Of a stretch of 51,673 nucleotides of DNA, positions 43,594 to 51,292 are shown piece after piece. The notes under the pieces were generated by a model that was given only the letters and a program-made list of their open reading frames with translations, was not told where the DNA came from and ran no database searches. Each line of letters opens with the position of its first letter. Position 1 is the stretch's first letter. The stretch comes from Bradyrhizobium altum (GTDB lineage: Bacteria > Pseudomonadota > Alphaproteobacteria > Rhizobiales > Xanthobacteraceae), in the NCBI RefSeq assembly GCF_020889705.1, contig NZ_JACMYP010000025.1, positions 1 to 51,673 on the forward strand. Direction: 5' to 3'. The translations under genes and the position numbers were made by a program.

Positions 43594-44741
43594 TAACTGA
43601 TCCGCAGTCCCACGCCGCCGTGAAGCGTGTTGCCGACCGGCTGCGGTCCGGCGGTGCCGTTGAGGAAGAGGTCGGCGATCCAGCCCTTGGTGATGCGGAA
43701 GCCGACGCGGCCGCCATATTCGAACCAGCCCTGGTTGCCGATCGTCGGCACGATGGTGCCATCGCCGGTCACGGTGGCGACGATGCCGGAATGGGTGGCG
43801 AAGGATTGCACCCAGCCGCCATTGATGTTGGTTTCGATGTTCGATCCGAACAGATGCGTCCACTGGCCGCCGATCTTGACCAGGCTGGTGCGATCGGTGC
43901 CGTCGGCGATGGTGGCATCGAACGGATTGACGGCAATTGCAGGATCGCTATAGCCCTTGACCCGCTGCCAGAGCTGCCAGACCTCGACCGAAGCCGCGAC
44001 CTCGTCGCGCGCCGACAGCCGGTTGATCCAGCCCGCGCGCCCATAGACGCCGTAATTCTCGCTCGAGGTCTGGCCGGTGACCGACACCGGGCCGAGGCTG
44101 GTCGCGTAGCTGCGGGTGTAGCGCACTTTCTCCGACGGCGAGAGGATGGTGCCGATATCGAAGAACGGCCGCGACGAGCCCCAGTCGACGAAGTCGTAGC
44201 GCAGCGCGAAGGCGCCGATCGGCGCGCTGGTGACGTTGTAGCCGCCCTCGCCATACTGCGTGTAAGCGATGCCGGCGAGCAGCGACAAATTCGGTGTAAT
44301 GGTCTTGCGACCATGGATGCCCGCCGAGAACGAGCCGGCGGAGCCGAAGGCACTGATGCAGTCGTCGCAATTGACCTGCTCGTTGACGCCGAGCAGCACC
44401 GATCCGAGCACGCGGTTGGTGATCATCTGGTTGAAGCGCTGGTCGGCGAGGTTGTTGATCGAACTGCCGCTCGACGGCGCGCCGGTGATCGGTGTCGGCG
44501 ACGGGCTGGGCGTTGGTGTCGGCGTGGGGACAGGCGTGGGTGTCGGCGTTGGCGATGGTGTGGCAGTCGGTGTCGGCGTGGGGGTCGATGTACAGTTCGA
44601 CGAAAACGAATCGGGATTCGAGGTGCAGTTCGGCCTCGGAGACTGCGCCTCGGCCGGCGCAGCCAGCGCATGCAGCAGCGCGAGCGACAGCGCCATTGTC
44701 AGCGCCGCCGACAGGATCAAATGATGGATGCGCCGTAGCAT
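43590..44741 (-). CDS. Outer-membrane beta-barrel protein with Pro-Thr linker
   Basis: A 383-residue protein with a signal peptide (about 1-32, cleavage near AEAQ), a short Cys-containing segment, a linker of repeated Pro-Thr/Pro-Ser units (about residues 50-85) and a C-terminal domain of alternating strands ending in HGGVGLRISY, the aromatic end typical of outer-membrane barrels and autotransporter domains. The passenger is nearly absent, so it may serve as an anchor rather than a secretion system. It starts 2 bp after the FecR-domain gene, so the pair is one operon. The linker DNA is a GT-rich near-repeat that could vary in length. Confidence 0.78.
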   Translation of the reverse strand: MLRRIHHLILSAALTMALSLALLHALAAPAEAQSPRPNCTSNPDSFSSNCTSTPTPTPTATPSPTPTPTPVPTPTPTPSPSPTPITGAPSSGSSINNLADQRFNQMITNRVLGSVLLGVNEQVNCDDCISAFGSAGSFSAGIHGRKTITPNLSLLAGIAYTQYGEGGYNVTSAPIGAFALRYDFVDWGSSRPFFDIGTILSPSEKVRYTRSYATSLGPVSVTGQTSSENYGVYGRAGWINRLSARDEVAASVEVWQLWQRVKGYSDPAIAVNPFDATIADGTDRTSLVKIGGQWTHLFGSNIETNINGGWVQSFATHSGIVATVTGDGTIVPTIGNQGWFEYGGRVGFRITKGWIADLFLNGTAGPQPVGNTLHGGVGLRISY

Positions 44742-44743
44742 GC

Positions 44744-45451
44744 TCACCGTCCGCACAGCATGCCGGTCGGGTCGTCGACCGGAGGCGTCACCGGCGAGGC
44801 ATCCGCGAACTGGGTGACGGTGCAGAGGCCCGCGGCCTGGGTGCAGGTCGCGGCAAAGGTCCAGGGCGGATTGTTGGTCTTCTGGATCGTGGTGCGGCCG
44901 CCGCTCGAGGTGATGATCGCCGTGTCGCCGGGCTGGGTCAGGTCGATGCACTGCCGGTTCGACGTACACACCGTCGATGCGCCTTCCTGCAACACCACGG
45001 TGGTCTTGCCGCGCTGCGACAGGATATCGAGCACCGTGCCGCGAACGCCGATGGTCGCAAGCGGCGTCGTGATCGTGTAGGCGGCCTTGTTCGAGTGGCC
45101 GGTGACGAAGCGGAACGCTCCCGAGGTCAGGCGGATTGCAACATCGCGATAGTGATGCTCGTCGTCGAACACGGTGCGATCGAGCTTGAGCGAGGCATTT
45201 GGTCCGAGCGACAGGTTGGTGCTGTCGGCCATCACCAGCCGCGCGGCGCTCTCGAGGCCGGTGCGCACCGTCTCGTCGCGCAGCAGCGCGTCGCCGACAT
45301 TGATCGGCGTGGTCGCGGCCGCAACGCGGACGACCTCGTTCTTCACCATGGCCGCTTCGCCGACGCGCGTTTGCGCCTGAACGGGATGAGCCGTCAGTGC
45401 GACCGCAAGACCGAGTGCAAGTAAGGAGAAAAAGCTGTGCCGCGAATTCAT
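44744..45451 (-). CDS. Exported FecR-domain protein
   Basis: A 235-residue protein with a signal peptide (MNSRHSFFSLLALGLAVALT, cleavage near VQAQ) and a FecR domain: LLRDETVRTGLESAARLVMA, then SGAFRFVTG and the signature TPLATIGVRGTVLDI. Unlike true FecR sigma regulators it has no cytoplasmic or membrane segment; such exported FecR proteins are linked to surface proteins. Two cysteine pairs (VCTSNRQC, TCTQAAGLC) may form disulfides. It heads the operon with the barrel protein 2 bp downstream. Confidence 0.82.
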   Translation of the reverse strand: MNSRHSFFSLLALGLAVALTAHPVQAQTRVGEAAMVKNEVVRVAAATTPINVGDALLRDETVRTGLESAARLVMADSTNLSLGPNASLKLDRTVFDDEHHYRDVAIRLTSGAFRFVTGHSNKAAYTITTPLATIGVRGTVLDILSQRGKTTVVLQEGASTVCTSNRQCIDLTQPGDTAIITSSGGRTTIQKTNNPPWTFAATCTQAAGLCTVTQFADASPVTPPVDDPTGMLCGR

Positions 45452-45604
45452 TGCAATACCGATCGACTTAACCCTCTCATCGTACCGGATCGCCGACGCG
45501 GCTGATATTGTATAATTGTCACAAGCGGTGTTGAGTTGCGCCGGATGGTGAGTGTCGATGGATTCGAAAATGCTCGCGGCTGCGGACATCAACGTGAGAT
45601 TTGA

Positions 45605-45664
45605 TCACACTCGTCACATACATCACACTCGCGGTCATCGTAGCTCACACTTCGCTCACACTGG
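45605..45664 (+). repeat. Four direct TCACACT repeats before a GT39 gene
   Basis: TCACACT occurs at 45605, 45623, 45645 and 45656 (spacings 18, 22 and 11 bp), directly before the glycosyltransferase gene and after the divergent FecR operon start at 45451. Such clustered short repeats may bind a regulator. The remaining upstream DNA (45452-45604) shows nothing else I recognise. Confidence 0.5.
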
Positions 45665-45670
45665 TTCCCC

Positions 45671-46993
45671 TTGCAGCGTGCTCGCCCTTTGATCATCGCA
45701 TCCGGATCTCCTTCTGTTCTGCGGCGTCCGGTCGCGCGCACGGCGATCGTCGGGGCGATCATCTTCATCGTCGCCCATGTTGTGCTGCTGCTCGGGATCA
45801 CCACACCGGACAAGCTCTACTTCGATGAGGTGCATTACGTGCCGGCGGCGCGCCAGATGCTGTTGCCGGTAATCGAGGGCCCTATCCTCAACCCGATGCA
45901 TCCGCCGCTCGCCAAGGAGATCATCGCGCTGTCGATCAAGGCATTCGGCGACGTGCCGCTCGGATGGCGCTATCCCGCGGCGCTGTTCGGAGCGCTCGCG
46001 CTGGTCGCCGTCTATCTCGGTGCCCTCGTGCTGTTCGCATCGCAGGAACGCGCCATCGCGGCCGTGCTGCTCGCCTTCTTCAACCAGATGCTGTTCGTGC
46101 AGTCGCGGATCGCGATGCTGGATATTTTCGCGCTCGCCTTCTGTCTGTTCGCGATCGCGGCTTTCATCCACGGCTTCAGGCAGAAGCGGCCGCAGTCTGC
46201 CTTCGCGCTGACGGGAATTTTCGCGGGGCTTGCCTGTGCCTGCAAATGGAGCGGGCTGTTCATGCTCGCAACCTGCATCGCGATCGTGGCAGTGATCCGC
46301 CTGATGCAAGGCTGGCGCACGCGCTTCGTCGACGCCAATGCGGAGGACTGGTACCGGCCGGACCTGTGGCCGGATTTCCGTCTGCCCCACTTCATCGTCT
46401 GTTTCGTGCTGATCCCGGCGGCCATCTATCTCGCGAGCTTCGTGCCGCTGTACGGCTTCTCGCTCACCGACCTCCTCGAGGCACAGCGCCGCATCTTTGC
46501 CGACAACACCACGACCGCGATCGCTGGCCACACCTATATGAGCTCGTGGCCGTCCTGGCCGTTCCTGGTGCGTCCGGTCTGGTATCTGTTCGAGAAGGTC
46601 GGCGACGACAGCTTCGCCGCGATCGTGTTTCTCGGCAATCCGCTGATCCTGTGGCCGGCGTTGATCGCGCTGATGGTCGCACTGCGCGACTGGATCGTGA
46701 CCCGCAGCCGCGATGCGTTTCTCGTGCTGGCGTTCTATCTCGGTCCGTATCTCGCCTGGGCGCTGCTGCCGCGCACACTCGGCTTCATCTATTACTACCT
46801 GCCGGTCGCGACCACCGCGAGTTTCGTTCTGGTCTACGCATTGACGCGCAAGGGGAAGCCGCGCTGGCTGTTGTGGGCCTTCGTGGCCGTCGGATGCGCA
46901 GGCTTCATCGCGATGCTGCCGATCACGGTTGCCGCCATCGGGACGTCGATGGCGACCTTCAATCGACTGATGCTGTTCCAGAGCTGGATTTGA
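45671..46993 (+). CDS. PMT-type (GT39) membrane glycosyltransferase
   Basis: A 440-residue polytopic enzyme with about 10-11 helices. The first loop carries YFDEVHYVPAARQMLL and NPMHPPLAKE, the paired acidic residues and HPPL motif of protein O-mannosyltransferases. It would transfer a sugar from a polyprenyl phosphate to a protein or envelope acceptor outside the inner membrane. The start is uncertain: no ATG lies before residue about 62, an in-frame stop lies at 45641-45643, and TTG 45671 is the best available codon though without a clear ribosome site. A hairpin follows the stop. Confidence 0.78.
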   Translation: MQRARPLIIASGSPSVLRRPVARTAIVGAIIFIVAHVVLLLGITTPDKLYFDEVHYVPAARQMLLPVIEGPILNPMHPPLAKEIIALSIKAFGDVPLGWRYPAALFGALALVAVYLGALVLFASQERAIAAVLLAFFNQMLFVQSRIAMLDIFALAFCLFAIAAFIHGFRQKRPQSAFALTGIFAGLACACKWSGLFMLATCIAIVAVIRLMQGWRTRFVDANAEDWYRPDLWPDFRLPHFIVCFVLIPAAIYLASFVPLYGFSLTDLLEAQRRIFADNTTTAIAGHTYMSSWPSWPFLVRPVWYLFEKVGDDSFAAIVFLGNPLILWPALIALMVALRDWIVTRSRDAFLVLAFYLGPYLAWALLPRTLGFIYYYLPVATTASFVLVYALTRKGKPRWLLWAFVAVGCAGFIAMLPITVAAIGTSMATFNRLMLFQSWI

Positions 46994-47008
46994 ATCTCTC
47001 GGAACAAG

Positions 47009-47040
47009 CGATCCGCCTGCCGGGCGTGGCAAGCGGATCG
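47009..47040. terminator. Hairpin between convergent genes
   Basis: CGATCCGC (47009-47016) pairs perfectly with GCGGATCG (47033-47040) between the glycosyltransferase stop (46993) and the convergent OmpA-type gene (ends 47054). No long T run, so termination would be weak or depend on context. Confidence 0.5.
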
Positions 47041-47053
47041 GAAGTTGGGGAGA

Positions 47054-47686
47054 TTACTGCGACGCCGTCTTGGTATCCATGTTGACGACCTGCACGCGGC
47101 GGTTGGTCGGGTCCATCGGCGCGCTCGGGTCCTTCGGCCGGGTCTTGCCGTAGCCGACGGTCACGAGATCGGAGCCGTTCAGCCCGTAATGCTCGACCAG
47201 ATAGTTCTTGATGGTGTCGGCGCGGCGCTCCGAGAGATCCTGGTTATAGGCCTCGCTGCCGATCGCATCGGTGTGGCCGGCGACGACGAAGGTCGTGCCT
47301 TTCATGCTGGCGTCCGACAGCGCCTTGCCGAGCTCCTGCACCGCCTGGGCCGAACCCTTGGCGATGTCAGCCGAGTTGTAGTCGAAGTGAATCTCCAGAT
47401 CGATCTTCGGCTTGTTCGCGGCGATGTCGGCGATCTCCTGGCGTTCGCCCAATGACAGCGAGCGGGTCTGCCTGTTGCGAACGGTGTTGAGGAAGCTCGC
47501 TTCCTTGGCCGAAGCGGCCGGGTCGACCTGCGTGCCGGCAGAGAGGCCGCGGGTGGCCGACTTCGGCTTCAGCGCATTGAGGATCTGGGCGGCCGGAACG
47601 GTGTCGCTGCCGGCCAGTGCGACGCCCGCCGTCATCGACAGCGCAGCTCCGATCGTCATAAGAGACAGGGAAAGGGAGTGGGTCAT
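47054..47686 (-). CDS. OmpA-family peptidoglycan-binding protein
   Basis: A 210-residue exported protein: signal peptide (about 1-25, cleavage near ALAG), a linker of about 75 residues, and a C-terminal OmpA domain (about 95-200) with VVAGHTDAIGSEAYNQDLSERRADTIKNYL, holding the Asp and Arg that bind diaminopimelate. It would tether to peptidoglycan; no barrel or lipobox is seen, so it is probably soluble in the periplasm. ATG 47686 is used; GGAAAACC-type weak ribosome site. Convergent with the glycosyltransferase. Confidence 0.88.
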   Translation of the reverse strand: MTHSLSLSLMTIGAALSMTAGVALAGSDTVPAAQILNALKPKSATRGLSAGTQVDPAASAKEASFLNTVRNRQTRSLSLGERQEIADIAANKPKIDLEIHFDYNSADIAKGSAQAVQELGKALSDASMKGTTFVVAGHTDAIGSEAYNQDLSERRADTIKNYLVEHYGLNGSDLVTVGYGKTRPKDPSAPMDPTNRRVQVVNMDTKTASQ

Positions 47687-47850
47687 GGTTTTCGTCCTTA
47701 AATGTCAGGCGCCAGCCAATCCGGCTGTTGTCGTTTTGATGCTGCGAACCTAGAACTGGTTCAAAGCCGGCAATGTGATCCAGATCACGGATGAGTGTCC
47801 CGGGGCCCGTGCCGTGCCGGGCAGGGGCCGGCGACGGAGAGGAGAGCATC

Positions 47851-48093
47851 TTGGCCCACGTCAATCGCGTCCTCCGCTCGATCAATGACGAAGGTGCTTC
47901 GCGCTGCGTCGATATCTTCGTTCGCCCGGAAGGGACCATCGGCTTCGAAGAATATCGGCGGGACGTGGAAGATGGCCGCGGCTGGTTTCCGGTTGGCGGT
48001 CATTCGTCCCGGATTTTTCATGAGGAAAGCGCCGCGCTCGCGGCGGCGATGGCGGACGTTCCCTGGTTGCGGCGGGCCGTTGGATCGCAGTAG
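47851..48093 (+). CDS. Small protein of unknown function
   Basis: An 80-residue soluble protein (LAHVNRVLRSINDEGASRCV start) with the sequence FVRPEGTIGFEEYRRDVEDG in the middle and a C-terminal helix. I choose TTG 47851 because GGAGAGGAGAG lies directly upstream; an in-frame ATG at 47791 would add a low-quality 20-residue extension. No recognisable domain, signal peptide or membrane segment. Confidence that it is a real gene rests on the ribosome site and codon pattern. Confidence 0.55.
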   Translation: MAHVNRVLRSINDEGASRCVDIFVRPEGTIGFEEYRRDVEDGRGWFPVGGHSSRIFHEESAALAAAMADVPWLRRAVGSQ

Positions 48094-48196
48094 CCGGTCC
48101 GAAGCGCCCCCACGCCAGAGGGCGATGATTCCGCACGGCTGATTTCCCTCGCGCGGCTCTCCACAGCTGCGCGAATCTCACTACATTGCTCGGGCA

Positions 48197-49360
48197 ATGC
48201 CCCGCGCCGCCGAACCCTTATCCCTGAACAATGCCGCCGCCCGCCATATCTGGCTGCGCGCGCAACGGCTCGATACAACGGCGCCGTTCGGGGACGGGGC
48301 GCCGGCCGTGGCGGCCGCCGTCGATCATCTCGGCTATGTGCAGATCGACACCATCAACGTGATCGAGCGCTGCCACCACCACATCCTGTTCAGCCGGATT
48401 CCGGACTACCGCCGCGCCGACCTCAAGCAGGCGCAGAGCCAGGACAAGAGCGTGTTCGAATACTGGACCCACGCGCTGTCCTATGTGCCGGCCAAGGACA
48501 TCAACATCTTCCTGCCGGCGATGAAGGCGCACAAGCGCGAGGGCCATAAATGGTTCTCGTCGGTGACGCCATCGGATACCCGCAAGGTGCTGCGGCTGCT
48601 GCGGGCCGGTCCGCTGACCATCCGCGACATCGACGACGACGTGCTGACCGAGAAGGAGCATCTCTGGCAGAGCCGCAAACCCTCGAAGCGGGCGCTGCAA
48701 CTCGCCTTCTATGGCGGCGTGGTCACGATCAGCGAGCGCGCCGGCATGCTGAAGACCTACGAGCTGATGAGCAGGCATTTCGGCTGGGATAAGCCGCCGA
48801 AGCCGGCACCGGCCTCGGTGCGGATCGCCTATCTGCTCGACCGCGCGCTGCGCTCGCAAGGCATCGTCAGCCTGGACTCGATCTGCCATCTGGACGCGCC
48901 GAGCAAGAAGGCGGTGCGCAGCCTGATCGAGGCGAGGGTGCGCCGCCGGGAGCTGGTGCGGATCGCGCTCGATGGCGCCGGCAAGCAGGAGCATTGGGCG
49001 CGGCCCGAGGTGCTGGAGGAGACCGGCGAGGGGGATCCCGCTCTGGTTCACATCCTGTCGCCATTCGATCCGCTGATCATCCAGCGCAAGCGCACCGAGC
49101 TGTTCTTCGGTTATGGCCACCGCTTCGAGGCCTATGTGCCGAAGGATAAACGCCTGTTCGGCTATTTCGCGCTGCCGGTGCTGGTCGGCGACGATATCGT
49201 TGCCGCGCTCGACCTGAAGACCGACCGGCAGAACAGGAAGCTCCTGATGCAGAAATGGAGCTGGGTCGGCAACGGCAAGAAGCAGGCGGCGCGCAAGGAG
49301 CTGAAGCGCCGCATCGAGGAGGAGCTCGACCGCTTCGAGCGTTTCCAGCTCGCCGAGTAA
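48197..49360 (+). CDS. YcaQ/AlkZ-type DNA glycosylase (winged-helix)
   Basis: A 387-residue protein of the AlkZ/YcaQ family (HTH_42), DNA glycosylases that unhook interstrand crosslinks and alkylated bases. The catalytic Q-x-D motif of the YcaQ branch is Q49-I-D51 in GYVQIDTINVI, followed by HHHILFSRIPDY. Three winged-helix repeats are suggested by KVLRLLRAGPLTIRDIDDDV, YLLDRALRSQGIVSL and VRSLIEARVRRREL. The C-terminal barrel includes HILSPFDPLIIQRKRTELFF. It stands alone, with a palindromic repeat after it. A broad-specificity YcaQ role is more likely than antibiotic self-resistance because no biosynthetic genes are near. Confidence 0.87.
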   Translation: MPRAAEPLSLNNAAARHIWLRAQRLDTTAPFGDGAPAVAAAVDHLGYVQIDTINVIERCHHHILFSRIPDYRRADLKQAQSQDKSVFEYWTHALSYVPAKDINIFLPAMKAHKREGHKWFSSVTPSDTRKVLRLLRAGPLTIRDIDDDVLTEKEHLWQSRKPSKRALQLAFYGGVVTISERAGMLKTYELMSRHFGWDKPPKPAPASVRIAYLLDRALRSQGIVSLDSICHLDAPSKKAVRSLIEARVRRRELVRIALDGAGKQEHWARPEVLEETGEGDPALVHILSPFDPLIIQRKRTELFFGYGHRFEAYVPKDKRLFGYFALPVLVGDDIVAALDLKTDRQNRKLLMQKWSWVGNGKKQAARKELKRRIEEELDRFERFQLAE

Positions 49361-49377
49361 GGGCAGGCTTTTTCATT

Positions 49378-49488
49378 CGTCATTGCGAGCGGAGCGAAGC
49401 AATCCACCTCACCATTTGCGGCGCTATGGATTGCTTCGGAGCCTGTCATCGGGCGCGCGTTCGCGCGACCCGTTGGCTCGCAATGACG
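49378..49488. repeat. Palindromic intergenic repeat
   Basis: CGTCATTGCGAGC (49378-49390) is the perfect mirror of GCTCGCAATGACG (49476-49488), with inner AGCGAAGCAATCCA and TGGATTGCTTCGG blocks. This well-known Bradyrhizobium repeat type lies in the 251-bp gap between the glycosylase and the MFS gene. Confidence 0.8.
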
Positions 49489-49611
49489 GTGATGGCCGGC
49501 GGGGCGCAGCCCGGGGTCCCGTCTGGCCTGTGTGCTATGAGTTTTTGCCATTGCTCAATGCGGGGCCACCCAATAATCCTCAAGGCAAGCAATAGCTTTG
49601 GGGGGAAACAG

Positions 49612-50937
49612 ATGAGCCAGACCGCAACCGTCGCGCCCGATCGCGGCGCCCGCAGCGAGATCGAGACGTCCACGATCCGCGCGATCTCCTGGCGGCTGAT
49701 CCCGTTCCTGATCCTGGCCTACTTCTTCTCCTATCTCGACCGCGTCAATCTCGGCTTCGCCGCGCTGACCATGAACAGCGAGCTGAAGTTCTCGCCGGTG
49801 GTGTTCTCGTTCGGCGCCGGCATCTTCTTCATCGGCTATTTCATCTTCGAGGTGCCGAGCAATCTGGCGCTGGAGAGATTCGGCGCCAGCAAGTGGATCG
49901 CCCGCATCATGGTGAGCTGGGGCATCCTTTCGGCCTTGATGGCGGCGGTCTATGACGAGCACAGCTTCTATGCGTTGCGCTTCTTCCTCGGCGTTGCCGA
50001 GGCCGGCTTCTTCCCCGGCATCATCCTCTATCTCACCTACTGGTATCCGGCCGAGTATCGCGCGCGCTTTCTCGCCGCCTTCGCGCTCGCCGTGCCGATT
50101 TCGACCGTGATCGGCGCCCCGATCTCCGGCCTGCTGCTCGGGCTGGACGGCGTGATGGGGCTGAAGGGCTGGCAGTGGCTGTTCGTCATCGAGGGCATCC
50201 CCTCGGTGCTGCTCGGCGTCGTCACCTGGTTCTATCTCACCGACCGGCCGGAGAAGGCCGATTGGCTCTCGGCCGAGCAGAAGGCCTGGCTGAAGGCGAA
50301 GCTCGATGCCGAGGTCGCCGCCAAGCAGGCGGCGCAGCACTTCACGCTCGGGCAGGCGCTGTCCTCGCCGAAAGTGCTGGCGCTGAGCGCGATCTATTTC
50401 GGCTTCGTCGCCTCGCTCTACGGCATGCAGTTCTGGCTGCCGCAGATCGTCAAGGCGTTCGGCCTCACCAACGCGCAGACCGGATTCGTCACCGCGATCC
50501 CCTATGCGTTCGGCACCGTCGCGATGATCCTGTGGGCGCGCCGGTCCGACGCCATGCGGGAGCGCGTGTTTCACGTCGGCGCGCCGCTCTTGCTCACGGC
50601 GCTGGCGCTCGCCGTCTCCAGCTACATCACCGATCCGACCATGACCATGGTCGTGCTGACGGTCGCCGCGATCGGCGTGTTCTGTACGTTTGCGGTGTTC
50701 TGGACGCTGCCGACCGCCTGGCTGTCAGGCACCGCCGCCGCCGGCGCGATCGCGCTGATCAACTCGATCGGCAATCTCGCCGGTTTCGGCGGGCCCTATC
50801 TGATCGGCTGGGTGAAGGAGACGACCGGCAGCACGTCGACCGGCCTCTTGGTGCTGTCGCTGTTGCCGCTCGCGGCCGGCCTCTTGGTTTTCCTCGGCAG
50901 CCACGAAACCAAGACCGAGTTCGCGAGCGCGAAGTAG
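49612..50937 (+). CDS. MFS transporter, anion:cation symporter family
   Basis: A 441-residue, 12-helix transporter. The N-terminal RLIPFLILAYFFSYLDRVNL and the loop motif in NLALERFGASKWIARIMV are typical of the ACS family (tartrate, phthalate, hexuronate and 4-hydroxyphenylacetate permeases). A mid-protein charged loop (RPEKADWLSAEQKAWLKAKL) is characteristic of the group. The likely substrate is an organic or aromatic acid anion; there is no adjacent catabolic gene to refine this. GGGGGGAAACAG precedes ATG 49612, a strong ribosome site. Confidence 0.87.
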   Translation: MSQTATVAPDRGARSEIETSTIRAISWRLIPFLILAYFFSYLDRVNLGFAALTMNSELKFSPVVFSFGAGIFFIGYFIFEVPSNLALERFGASKWIARIMVSWGILSALMAAVYDEHSFYALRFFLGVAEAGFFPGIILYLTYWYPAEYRARFLAAFALAVPISTVIGAPISGLLLGLDGVMGLKGWQWLFVIEGIPSVLLGVVTWFYLTDRPEKADWLSAEQKAWLKAKLDAEVAAKQAAQHFTLGQALSSPKVLALSAIYFGFVASLYGMQFWLPQIVKAFGLTNAQTGFVTAIPYAFGTVAMILWARRSDAMRERVFHVGAPLLLTALALAVSSYITDPTMTMVVLTVAAIGVFCTFAVFWTLPTAWLSGTAAAGAIALINSIGNLAGFGGPYLIGWVKETTGSTSTGLLVLSLLPLAAGLLVFLGSHETKTEFASAK

Positions 50938-50963
50938 GGATGACGCGAGCGTCGTGACGGCTG

Positions 50964-51048
50964 CGTAGGATGGGTAGAGCGAAGCGAAACCCATCGTTCA
51001 TTGTCCGCGGCGGGATGATGGGTTTCGCTTCGCTCTACCCATCCTACG
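50964..51048. repeat. Long perfect inverted repeat
   Basis: A 32-bp arm (50964-50995, starting CGTAGGATGGGTAGAGCG) is perfectly mirrored at 51017-51048, separated by 21 bp. It contains GTAGGATGGGTAGAGCGAAG, a common Bradyrhizobium intergenic element. RNA from it would form a very stable hairpin after the MFS gene. Confidence 0.85.
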
Positions 51049-51074
51049 ACTTGGCCGTACCGAACGGGTTGTCA

Positions 51075-51155
51075 TAGTCCGGATGGAGCGAAGCCCAATC
51101 CGGGGTCGCCGTGTGCAGATCGTCCCCGGATTTCGCTGCGCTCCATCCGGGCTAC
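51075..51155. repeat. Second palindromic repeat downstream of the MFS gene
   Basis: TAGTCCGGATGGAGCG at 51075-51090 is mirrored imperfectly by CGCTCCATCCGGGCTA ending near 51154, with inner mirrored AATCCGGGG/CCCCGGATT blocks. A different sequence type from the adjacent repeat, so two element families are stacked in one 355-bp gap. Confidence 0.75.
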
Positions 51156-51219
51156 GCAATTTCCAGAATTCCCCGCTTAACCCCACGTTAATTACTGCGT
51201 TCCTCACGAATTGGTTACT

Positions 51220-51269
51220 ACTGACGAATATTGACATTCATCAGTGATAAATCGATACTCTTCATCAGT
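51220..51269 (+). promoter_or_regulatory. Promoter with overlapping palindromic operator for the efflux gene
   Basis: ACTGACGAAT-N6-ATTCATCAGT (51220-51245) is a near-perfect palindrome (9 of 10 bases). The exact -35 TTGACA (51231-51236) lies inside it; 17 bp downstream is GATACT (51254-51259), a 4/6 match to the -10 consensus. A third half-site TTCATCAGT is at 51261-51269. Repression by a TetR-type regulator that senses the efflux substrate is the obvious model; that regulator is not in the window. Confidence 0.75.
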
Positions 51270-51292
51270 CGTCAGCCTGATGGAGATTTCAG

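Noticed and set aside
44477..44600. Short tandem repeats as a CRISPR array
   Set aside because: Units are short, irregular and encode a Pro-Thr linker in frame; no spacers of constant length or cas genes.
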